A stretch of 64,000 nucleotides of DNA from Neonectria sp. B-13 (Eukaryota; Ascomycota; Sordariomycetes; Hypocreales; Nectriaceae), in the NCBI GenBank assembly GCA_002682825.1, contig NOKP01000008.1, forward strand, positions 124,001 to 188,000, read 5' to 3'. The notes under the pieces were generated by a model. It made no database searches. It had not been told where the DNA came from and was given only the letters and a program-made list of their open reading frames with translations. Made by a program: the position numbers and the translations under genes. Positions 54,967 to 64,000 of the stretch are shown here, in pieces (position 1 is the first letter of the stretch; every line of letters begins with the position of its first letter).

Positions 54967-57900
54967 ATGGCTCAACAACGTGGAGAGATTGGACGGCGCC
55001 TGCTGCCGCACCTCGTTGATGAGATAGCTGCCGACGAACCTGAGCGCATCCTCTACGAGTTCCCTGCGTCGACCGATCTAAACCAGCCATGGGTCAAGAT
55101 CACGGCGCGCCTGTTCGCCAATGCCATCAACCGCGCCGCCCGCTGGCTCGAGGATGAGCTGGGACGAGGGGTCAATTCGTCCAGGATCGGTTACAGCGGC
55201 CCTCAGGACCTGAGATACTTCATCTTCGTCGTTGCAGCCGTCAAGGCCGGGCATGTTGTGCTGTATACTTCGCCGCGGAACAGCACCGAGGGCGAAGTTG
55301 CGGTGATCCGCGCGGCCGGCTGCCGTACTTGGCTGGTACCGTCCCGGGGCTCCAATATTCGCCGAGTCTTGGAACACGTCGATTTGAAGCTCATCGACAC
55401 GCCGGATCTTGACTTCTTCCTTGACCCTGCACCAGCGCCACATTACGAATACACCAAAACATGGGAGACGGGCAAGAGGGATCTGGTCTGGGTGCTACAT
55501 ACCAGTGGCAGTACAGGCCACCCCAAGCCCATCTTCAGATACCTAGACAGTCTAGCTTCGGTCGATGCGAACAACCTGCTCCCCAAGATCCGAGGGAGAT
55601 CAGTAAATCTACACGAATTCTGGCACTCGAGGGCATACGTAACGTTCCCATTCTTCCACGCAGCTGGTCTAAACAACGGTCTCCTCTGGCCGCTCTGCCA
55701 CGGCGCAACCACCATCTTCGGCCCCGAGCTTCCGGTCAATCTGGATGTCATGAAATCCGTTATTCGACACGCGAAACCCGATACCGTCTTCACCGCACCT
55801 TCTCTCGTCGAGGAAGTGTCCAAAGACGCCGAATTCCTGACGCTCCTCGAAACAGTCAAAGCCATCGGGTGGGGTGGCGGCCCGGTGAGCAGGGAAGCCG
55901 GCACGCGCATCTGGAAGCACACGAAGCTGCGCCTTTCTATGGGAATGACAGAAGTGGGCTGGTTGCCGTGCGTCGAGACGGACCCGGAGGACTGGTACTA
56001 TGTGCACGTTCATCCAGACGCCGGCTACCAGTTCCAGGACCGTGGTGGCGGCTTATACGAGCTTGTCGCTATCCGCAATCCTGAATTGGAGCGATGGCAG
56101 CCAATCTTCTCTACCTTTCCGGACCTTCAGGAGTACCCGTTCAAAGACCTCTTCTCGCGCCATCCCACGAAGTCGGACTTGTACCTTTACGAAGGCCGTA
56201 TCGACAACGTCATCGTCCTCTCCAACGGCGAGAAGGTTCAGCCAAACGCTATGGAGTTGACCATTGGGGCGCATCCACTGGTTAGAACTGCCGTTGTTGC
56301 TGGTCAAGGACGATTCCAGACGTCTGTTCTTGTCGAAGTGCAACCAGAGGTGTATCCGAATAACCAGAAGGACCGGCAGAAGCTGATCAACCTCATCTGG
56401 CCCGCCATTGAGTCCGCAAACTCGAAGGCGCCTTCCCACGCGAGGCTACATCGCGATTTTATCATTTTTATATCACCGAATAAGCCGCTCCCCAAGGCGA
56501 CCAAGGGCACAGTGCAGCGTGGCCCGGCATTGCAGCTGTATGCGGAGGAGCTAGATCGTGTATACTCTCAAGATATTCCCAGTCTTGGTGGAAGTGACGG
56601 CCTGCCATTACTGAACTTTTCGAGCTCTGAGCAGTTAGCAAGCTCTTTGAGGGATCTGGTGTTGCTGCTTTTAGAGCTCTCGAAGATTGAGAATGAGGAC
56701 GACTTCTTCGCTGTGGCGGGAATGGACTCGCTCCAAGTGCTGACTCTGCGAAAGCAGATACTTCGGGCAGTCCATGACCAACGAACGGGTGATGTGCCCG
56801 ACATCCCTACGGCTCTTATATATCGCAATCCCTCAGTAGCCTTATTGTCTCAAGCGCTGTGGAAGCTTCTGGAGTCTCCTCACACCAATGGTCATGTCGC
56901 CGTCAGTGGGAGCAGCGATGTGAGTAGTACAGCCGGAGACCTCCTGACGAAATACACTGGCGAGTGGCCAAGAGTAGCCAATGGCGTAGCGCAAACAACG
57001 ACTCGCCGAGGGAGTGAGGGCAAAGTCGTTATCTTAACGGGAAGCACAGGACGTCTGGGTTCGTATATTCTCGACGAACTGGTGCAGTCAAAGTCGGTTC
57101 GGGAGATATGGTGCCTGAACAGATCACCGACGGCCCAGCAGCGCCAGACGGAGCTAAACGCCAAGAGGGGACTGGACGTCGATTTTAAGGGCCATAACGT
57201 CCGATTTCTCCAGGTTGGTCTTTCCAAGGAGAAGCTTGGCCTTAGCATTGCCGACTACAGCTATTTATTGCAAAACGTGACACATATCATTCGTAAGATG
57301 ACCTGGCCTCCAAGACAAGCGCATTTGCTGACAGCTGTACGATAGACACCCAATGGCAAGTCGATTTCAACCTCGCCGTCTCATCATTCGAACCGCACAT
57401 TCGGGGCGTAAGAAACCTGGTCGACTTTGCAGCCGAGGCCTCAACAAGTCCCAGCATATTCTTCACCTCGTCTGTCGGCGCCGGGATTAACTTCCCAGCT
57501 GTGCAAGGATTGGTTCCTGAAGAACGCATCCGAGATCTGGCAACAGCTAGTCCCGGCTACGGCGAGTCGAAGCTTGTCGCGGAGACAGTACTTCTCGAGG
57601 CCGCTGAGAATGTCGGAGTGCATGTCACTGTCTGCCGTGTGGGCCAGATCGCTGGACCGGTGCGGAAAGGGCATGAGGGTGGTGAATGGAATCGCAAAGA
57701 GTGGTTACCAAGTGTGAGCAAATGCCCGTGGCCTTGTGATCCTATTCTCAGTCTTGCTAATTGTGTTTCCCGCAGATCATTGACGCTGCCGCGTATCTTT
57801 CCAAAATACCGGAGACCCTTGGGAAGAACGAATGGATAGATTGGATCCCTGTAGACCATCTCGCATCTATTGTTCTTGAGCTTGCCCAGATCAGCTCCAT

Positions 57901-58270
57901 TGACAGCGTTGCCGACAGCAAACCACGCATTTTTCACGCCGTAAACCCAAAGAGAGTGCAGTGGTCCGAGGCGCTGTTGTCAACAGTAAGAAAACGCATC
58001 GAAGCTCAATCCAAAACTGGGAGCATCGAGGTCGTTCCTCTGGAGCGCTGGGTTGAGGCGCTGAAATTAGCAGCGCAAGCGGTTGATGCAAAGGACGAGG
58101 CAAGTATATCCGCGTTTAAGCTGGTGCCTTTTTTCACGAGCTTGGCGGCTGAGGGCACAAGGCCGGAGTTTCAGACGATTAAGTCCCGGGAACATAGCCG
58201 TAGTATACGGGAATTGCAGCCTGTTGGATCGCAGTGGATAGAATCATGGCTGGGTCAATGGGGATACTAG
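54967..58270 (+). CDS. NRPS-like carboxylate reductase (adenylation-thiolation-reductase)
   Basis: Three-domain enzyme of 1062 residues that activates a carboxylic acid with ATP, loads it on phosphopantetheine and reduces it to an aldehyde (or alcohol) with NADPH. Exons are 54967-57292, 57346-57713 and 57776-58270. Adenylation: HTSGSTGHPKP at about 178, the FPFFHAAGLNN pocket region, SMGMTEVGWLP at about 323, YEGRIDNVIVLSNGEKV, and KATKGTVQR with the A10 Lys. Thiolation: FFAVAGMDSLQVL, phosphopantetheine Ser588. Reductase: VVILTGSTGRLGSYIL (NADPH Rossmann, about 686-700), THIIHTQWQVDFN after splicing, and Y847-x3-K851 in YGESK. It has no condensation domain. Length and order match fungal aryl-acid reductases and other A-T-R NRPS-like enzymes. 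The substrate is unknown. It is the core gene of the putative cluster. Confidence 0.93.
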
Positions 58271-58572
58271 ATTCCAGATGTTACCGTACAATAGCAAATT
58301 AGGTCATGGCAACACTGAACACTGGCCAAGAGTAATTAATGCTTAACACTAGCCTTGAGAAGTTTAGGGTGCAAGTTCCCTGTCGATGTTGACTGTTAGG
58401 GCGTCACCAGCTATGAGCTGCGATTGCGCCATCGCCTCGTGCTCCCGGGCTAGCCAGCATCTGTCTGTTGAAAACATGTATTCGTAGCTACAGTCGCCTG
58501 TTTCTGCTCAGGTAACAGTTTGGAGGCACATTGATCTAATCCAGGGAGCCAAAGCCAATTGTCCTTGCGATC

Positions 58573-61373
58573 ATGGACCCCTTTGACATCAATCACGTCC
58601 AGCTGGATCGGAGCTCATTCACGCGCAAGCGCAAGCGCACCTCGACAGCGTGCGTGCGGTGTCACGAGAGGAAGGTCAAATGCGACGCTGGTACGTCCTC
58701 ATCCCGAAAGCATCCTTCCCGTCTATGTATCTGGAGCATCAGCGAATAATTAGCAGCAGGTCTTTCTCCAGGCGGTGGCCCATGTAGGGTAAGTTCACAC
58801 CCAGTCTCCACTCACTCTCTTCATCATGAGCCTGACTCTTGCGGTTTAGAACTGCCTCGTTGCCGGAGAAAGCTGTCGGTATGTCAAACTCGCCGTACTA
58901 CAGATCTACTTCGATTGAGAAACTGAACTGTCGTGATAGGTTACACCAGGACGGTCGCGTTCGGGCGAGCCAAGGTCAAGGTCCTGCAAGCCTCGACTTT
59001 CCAGCCCAAGATGATGACAGTGACCTTGACTATGGCCGTGACCGTGGACGTGATTTTACTCAACACCACCATCATGACCGAGACTCAGGGAGCCGCAGCG
59101 GGCACCTCTCATCGGACACATCACAGCCGGCCATGTCACTGAGGATCATGAGCCCCATTCCCCGGGCAGCCGATGCGCCTGTTAAGCGATTCGAGGCTTA
59201 CGTAGAGGACAACCTGGGATCTCTCGCGCCCTCGTTTCGATCCAACAGAGGCAACCAGAGCGGCGACGGGATTCACGGGAGCACCCAAGCCCACCTTGCC
59301 CAGTTCCAGTACCTATCCCCTTCGAGCCCAGTCCAGCAGGTCGACGTCGACATGACAGCGCGGGCGACGCTGGATTGGGAGCAGCAGATGGAAAAGCTCG
59401 ACCCCGCCGACATGGACTACCTCAAAGCCAAGGGTGCCTTTGATCTGCCCCCGCGCCACGTGCAACAGGAGCTCATCGACGCCTACTTCTTCGAAGTTCA
59501 CCCTACCGCGCCCGTAATTAATCGGAGGGAGTTCCTATCCGAGTTCCAGGAGGGTAGGACACAGAGCCGCCTGCTTCTCTTTGCCATCTTTACATCGGGC
59601 GCACGAGCTTGTCGGAATCCGGCATTGTTGGATGACCAAGGCACCAACCATACAAGCGCTCGCCGGTTCTATAAGGCGACTAAAGTGAGTGATTGCGCAT
59701 GATTGAGACAAGAAGAGAGCCCTAACAAGATCTTCCACTCTAGGCTCTACTCGACACAGGATACGAGGGCAATCGGCTAGCACGCGTCCAGGCGCTGTTG
59801 CTGATTACCTGGTGGTGGGACAAGAAGGACGATGGCGGCAGAAACATGCGGTCGTGTGCTGTTGATGCCATTAACACAGCGCAGAGCATCGGGATGCATC
59901 GATGGTATGTTTCTTCTTCCAGCCCACATCCAAGTCCTGTCTAACGTGCGCTACTCGTCCTAGGGATCAATATCCACGCTCAGACCTAGTCTCTCTCGGT
60001 CTATGGAAGCGAATTTGGTGGTCCTGCGTGGTACGCTATCACTGGGAATGCCTTCAGACCAAGCCAGAAAAGAAGCTGACTTTATCTGTAGAACCGGGAC
60101 GTGGGCGTTGCTGTCGCTCACGGTCTGCCCTGCATGTTGACTCTCTCCGAGTTCGACGTGCATCCCTTGACGCCGGAGGATTTCAACGAGGGGCCTGCTA
60201 TACCTCATTCTCCGGGCACAAAACGATACGGGTACTCAGAGACCGAGATCATGTTCATGATTGAGCAGACCAAGATCGCCGAAGCACTGCACCACATCCA
60301 CGACACGTACTTTGTGAACCAACGTCTTCAGCAGCCGACGACCGGATCGATCATGGCCCGCGAAGAGCAAATCTCTCGTGGATCGATACTCCCAGGCCAG
60401 AAATCCAGATCTCTCGAAGATCCGGATGATTACCAGGATGATGGCCTGACACTCTGCAGGATATGGCTGCGTCGCGTTCCCAAGGCGGTGCAGTACAACA
60501 TCGATGACGTTCAAGGCCACTCATTCTGGCCGGCGTTCTTACACTTGCTATACTTGTACGTCCATCGATCTTGATAAACGAGCACCAATCACATGAGGAA
60601 TCTTCCGGAACTAAGAAAGTTGCAGCACCAATGTTATGCTCCGCTTTCGCGAGGTATCCGTGTCACGGCCGTCGAACAGTCGCGGCATCGCCGAGCGTCA
60701 GTATTGCAGAGCACGCGGCATTGCCGCCGCGACCATGGTCAGCAAAATAATTCGAAACATGCGAGCACATGGACATGTCCTGAGATGCACCGGGCAACTG
60801 TATGCACGAACTCGTCCCCTTCTCTCGTCTGGCTAAGCTCACACCGCTGTAGAACTAACAGTCTATTCAACTGCCTCATTTTCTTTCTCATCGAAGGCCG
60901 GTCGCCGCATAGCAAGGTCCGACAAGATGCCAGGCACAAGTTCACAATGTGTCTAAACCAGCTATATGAGTTCAGCCAGCTGTGGATTAGTGCATCCTTG
61001 ATTCACAGACTCTTTGAGTCGCTTCAAGCGAACATGCTAACTACGAATAACACATCTTCAGCGCAGTCTGAGCATCAATGGCATGAGCTTTTCTCGGGAT
61101 ACCAGACTTCCAGCGAGCATACACAGTCCTACGTGAGGCAGTACGCTCGCCCTTTCATTATGAGATCGCACGTTAAGATTTATACACTGACAAGCTACTA
61201 GGTTGCTTGAGACGGACTTTTACTACGCTGGAAGCAATGTAGGTGGACAAAACCTCGAGGATTTGTCCAGCAATGCCTGGATGGACTCTTCCTCGGAAGA
61301 TCCCTGGTCAGGCGGCCTGACACAGCCGCTTGTAGGCGGGCTTCCAGATACACTGGACGTTGACGCATGGTAA
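58573..61373 (+). CDS. Zn2Cys6 transcription factor of the putative cluster
   Basis: Nuclear regulator of about 742 residues. Ten exons: 58573-58690, 58760-58788, 58850-58878, 58940-59684, 59744-59904, 59964-60030, 60092-60555, 60626-60799, 60853-61132 and 61212-61373. Two 29-nt micro-exons build the finger: TACVRCHERKVKCDA, then GGGPCR, then NCLVAGESCRY. The spacing between the third and fourth Cys is long (ten residues). The His/Asp-rich linker (QHHHHDRDSG) is followed by a fungal_trans domain (AYFFEVHPTAPVINRREFL, RVQALLLITWWWDKKDDG, WKRIWWSCVNRDVGVA). A GTAAGA donor overlaps the stop and an acceptor at 61433 allows an alternative end at 61482. It sits between the reductase and the Old Yellow Enzyme genes, so it is the likely pathway regulator. 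Confidence 0.85.
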
Positions 61374-61662
61374 GATACGTTGCGATTAAGACTGTATTGC
61401 GTGACGCAGAGCTAATATGAGGACATTACTTAGGCTCACTTTCTTCGACCACGAAAACGGAGATCCGACGCGCCGCCCGTGAGATGATAAAATGCTTCTT
61501 ACCGTTTTGAGCTTCGCCGACGCCAATGCATGTGAAATGACCCACGCATCTACTCATAAGTCCGCCATTACTGAGAGAAAGAAACAGTACTTTCTTGGTG
61601 GAACAGATTTCCAAGGCGCACCGTATTCGATTGAGAAAGCAAACCATCGTCAAGGAACTGCA

Positions 61663-62841
61663 ATGGGCAGTCTTACGGAATCACCTCTCTTTTTGCCCGT
61701 CACAGTCGGCAATGTTACGCCTAGTCACCGTGTTGTCATGGCCCCGATGACGCGGCGCCGGGCCAGCTCCAACTTCGTCCCGGAGCCCATCATGGCCGAG
61801 TACTACAGACAACGCGCCATTGTCCCGGGAACTTTTCTTATATCCGAAGCCACCGCCGTTTCCCCACGTTCCGCCGCCCTTCCCAATACCCCGGGTATCT
61901 GGAACGACGAACATATCGAAGCATGGAAGCCCATCACGAGCGCCGTCCATGAGCAGGGCTCTTTCATCTACGTCCAGCTTTGGATGTGCGGCAGGGCGGC
62001 GCGGCCTGGTGCCGTTGCACGGGGCGCTGAGGTTGTATCCGCAAGCGATATTCCATGGGACTCCGCGTCGCCCAAGCCGCGTTCCCTGACCGAAGCTGAG
62101 CTTCAACGATGTGTCGAGGACTTCCGACAGGGAGCAGTAAATGCCATAGCTGCTGGATTCGACGGCGTAGAGTTACACGGCGCCAATGGCTACTTGCTTG
62201 ACCAATTTACCCAAGACATCTCAAATAAGCGGCAGGACCAGTACGGCGGTAGCATTGAGAATCGTTCACGATTCCCCTTCATGGTCGCCAAGGCAGTCGC
62301 CGATGCCATCGGACCGGAGCGCGTCGGTTACCGTGTCAGCCCATGGAGTCAACACCATGGCATGCGCATGAGCGACCCGGTACCGCAATTTGAGGACCTC
62401 GTTAGACGGCTGAAGGAGTTGCACCTAAGCTACCTTCATGTAATCGAGAGCAGGGTGCAAGGCAATGCAGATGCACCTCAGAATACAGAGTCGATCGAGT
62501 TCCTGGCCGACTTATGGGATACAACGTCGCCCGTCATCTTTGCCGGCGGCTACAACGCCGAGACATCTAGGAAACGGGTGGAGGATGAGGAGAGTAAGGG
62601 GCGTCAAGCGCTCGTTGCTTTTGGAAGAACATTCGTGAGCAACCCAGATCTGACGCTGAGGATCAAGAAGTTGCTGCCAGTGACGCGGTACGATCGCAAC
62701 CTGTTCTATGAGGTTGGGGCTAAGGAGGGCTACACTGATTATCCTACCTGGGAGGAAGAGCAGATTAACTGGGATCCTTCGCGGAGTAAGGAGCATGTCT
62801 GGCCCGCAGGTAGTACGCTAAAGGTATCATTAGAGAAATAA
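61663..62841 (+). CDS. Old Yellow Enzyme family NADH:flavin oxidoreductase
   Basis: Single-exon FMN enzyme of 392 residues, usual OYE length, that reduces activated C=C bonds. ATG 61663 (MGSLTESPLFLPVTVGN) was chosen. The frame is open upstream to 61492, but that extension has no family resemblance. Seen: HRVVMAPMTRRRAS, EYYRQRA, FLISEATAVSP, HEQGSFIYVQLWMCGRAA, FRQGAVNAIAAGFDGVELHGANGYLLDQF with His172 and Asn175 (substrate-binding pair), QYGGSIENRSRF, and LVAFGRTFVSNPDL near the end. The family catalytic Tyr region is less clear. It follows the regulator and precedes a hydrolase on the same strand, consistent with a tailoring role in the cluster. Confidence 0.93.
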   Translation: MGSLTESPLFLPVTVGNVTPSHRVVMAPMTRRRASSNFVPEPIMAEYYRQRAIVPGTFLISEATAVSPRSAALPNTPGIWNDEHIEAWKPITSAVHEQGSFIYVQLWMCGRAARPGAVARGAEVVSASDIPWDSASPKPRSLTEAELQRCVEDFRQGAVNAIAAGFDGVELHGANGYLLDQFTQDISNKRQDQYGGSIENRSRFPFMVAKAVADAIGPERVGYRVSPWSQHHGMRMSDPVPQFEDLVRRLKELHLSYLHVIESRVQGNADAPQNTESIEFLADLWDTTSPVIFAGGYNAETSRKRVEDEESKGRQALVAFGRTFVSNPDLTLRIKKLLPVTRYDRNLFYEVGAKEGYTDYPTWEEEQINWDPSRSKEHVWPAGSTLKVSLEK

Positions 62842-62932
62842 CATATATAATACCGTGTCTGCAACACCCAGAATAAACAGCAACCTGTTACCAATTACAT
62901 CTCCCACAGTACTGTAGCTATATGTCGCTATC

Positions 62933-63823
62933 ATGACATCTTCCACGATCCTCCAAGAGCCCTCGACATCCGGCCTCGCTACCATCTCAACCAAGCCAGA
63001 CATCCGCATATTCTACAATGTTACTCCTCCCATTCCCGTGAACCCTCAACGGCCCATCCTCGTGCTATCCAACTCGCTTGCTGCCAGCGCCGCTCTCTGG
63101 ATCGAATTCGTCGCCGCTTTTGCGAACACCCACACCATCATCCGCTACGACGCCCGCTTCCACGGTAGCTCGCCGCTCTCGCGTGATGCAGACTTTGACT
63201 ACACCGCTGGTCTGAGGATGGACGACCTCGCCGACGATGTCATCGCTCTTCTGGAATATTTACAGATCAGTGCCCCGGTCGAGGCGTTCATAGGGCTCAG
63301 CATCGGCGCGGGTGTTGGTGTCGTGCTCGCATCGCGATACCCGCTCCGGTTCAATCGCTTCGTCATTGTCGGCACACGGTCACACGCTGCGCCAGCTGAC
63401 GCAGAGAGGTTCAAAGAGCGCATTGAATCAATCAATTCACAAGGCGTCCAGTTACAGGCGGAGCAAAGCCTTCGGCGCTGGTTTGGCGGGGAGTGGATTC
63501 GTGCCAACCCGGAGCGCGCAACCGCCATCGTGGACATGGTGGCATCGACCTCGGTTGAGGGCTTCACGGCGAGTGTGGCGGCGCTTAAAACACTGGACCT
63601 AAGGGGCAACATTGCGAAGTTGAAGGAGACAGGACAGGGAAATAGGTTGCTCTTTGTGGTGGGTGAGAAGGATGCACCCATCGTCCTGGAAGAGACGCGA
63701 TGGCTTGCAGAAGAGGCGGGTAGTGAGGTTATCGTGGTACCAGGGGCGGGACATATTGTCAACGTAGAGCAGCTGGAGAGGTTCCATCAGATCGTTCGGG
63801 GCTATCTACATAGGTCTATCTAG
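62933..63823 (+). CDS. Alpha/beta hydrolase, 3-oxoadipate enol-lactonase-like
   Basis: Single-exon alpha/beta hydrolase of 296 residues. The catalytic triad is visible: Ser123 in the elbow GLSIGAG, Asp247 in GEKDAP, and His274 in GAGHIV. The oxyanion loop is SNSLAAS. RYDARFHGSSPL and DDLADDVIALLEYLQI resemble PcaD-type 3-oxoadipate enol-lactonases, whose usual start is RIFYNVTPP-like as here. There is no signal peptide, so it is cytosolic. It lies 91 bp after the OYE gene on the same strand. It could hydrolyse a lactone or ester intermediate or product of the cluster, or belong to aromatic catabolism. The last 177 bp of the window are empty. Confidence 0.88.
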   Translation: MTSSTILQEPSTSGLATISTKPDIRIFYNVTPPIPVNPQRPILVLSNSLAASAALWIEFVAAFANTHTIIRYDARFHGSSPLSRDADFDYTAGLRMDDLADDVIALLEYLQISAPVEAFIGLSIGAGVGVVLASRYPLRFNRFVIVGTRSHAAPADAERFKERIESINSQGVQLQAEQSLRRWFGGEWIRANPERATAIVDMVASTSVEGFTASVAALKTLDLRGNIAKLKETGQGNRLLFVVGEKDAPIVLEETRWLAEEAGSEVIVVPGAGHIVNVEQLERFHQIVRGYLHRSI

Positions 63824-64000
63824 GTATTGTATGGAATGGTCCAGCAATCCGACTGAGATTTGTCCGAAATTGAATGTTTTTAGTGATTACATGTCGACAC
63901 CTTCATCTTCCATCCTTTGCATCTACGAATCTCAAACTCATTGTGTCAGTTACCGACTGTGCAAGTCACCCACTGACTCGCTAGCTTGACCGGATATAAG

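Noticed and set aside
1..64000. CRISPR arrays, bacterial operons, rRNA genes or complete transposons
   Set aside because: None seen; the window is a eukaryotic, intron-containing fungal chromosome segment.

Overview
The window is chromosomal DNA from a filamentous ascomycete (Pezizomycotina). Most genes carry several short introns (about 45-80 nt) with GT..CTRAC/TRAC..AG signals. The gene content is also typical of that group: Zn2Cys6 regulators, large MFS and APC transporter families, a PTH11/SAT4-type rhodopsin-domain protein, an F-box protein, a Clr5-ankyrin protein and an NRPS-like reductase. The species cannot be fixed from the sequence alone. I rebuilt exon structures by hand, and they keep frame except at one junction in the regulator at 16617-19272.

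Layout. (1) 0-5.3 kb looks like an edge of an amino-sugar (GlcNAc) catabolic locus: the end of an MFS transporter, a divergent hexokinase-family protein, and glucosamine-6-phosphate deaminase. The latter two share CCGGCA/TGCCGG inverted repeats in their upstream regions. A decayed Zn2Cys6 regulator lies between them. (2) 6-26.5 kb is an uptake and scavenging region: a rhodopsin-domain membrane protein, an amidase with GATA sites, a DHA1 MFS transporter followed by two convergent Zn2Cys6 regulators, an ochratoxinase-like amidohydrolase divergent from a DAL5-type MFS permease, and an APC amino-acid/amine permease. (3) 27.6-32.9 kb is an alpha-galactoside locus: intracellular GH36 alpha-galactosidase, a convergent MAL-type regulator, and the wreck of an alpha-glucoside-type sugar permease. 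(4) 33.6-36.9 kb holds a DHA2 efflux pump convergent with an AflR-like regulator.

(5) 37.4-45.5 kb is an accessory block: F-box protein, Clr5-ankyrin protein, a small single-TM protein divergent from it, and a Ser/Thr-rich secreted protein. A five-copy CCAAAATTCGC-like motif lies between the Clr5-ankyrin and single-TM genes. A TA-rich, gene-free block (about 45.7-46.9 kb) follows. (6) 47.5-63.8 kb resembles a small biosynthetic cluster: siderophore-type MFS transporter, FAD monooxygenase, DHA1 MFS exporter divergent from an A-T-R carboxylate reductase (NRPS-like), Zn2Cys6 regulator, Old Yellow Enzyme, and an alpha/beta hydrolase of enol-lactonase type. This cluster is the best candidate for an undescribed system here: reductive activation of a free (probably aryl) acid with flavin-dependent tailoring and its own regulator and exporter.

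All functions are inferred from motifs and remembered family features. No database search was run.
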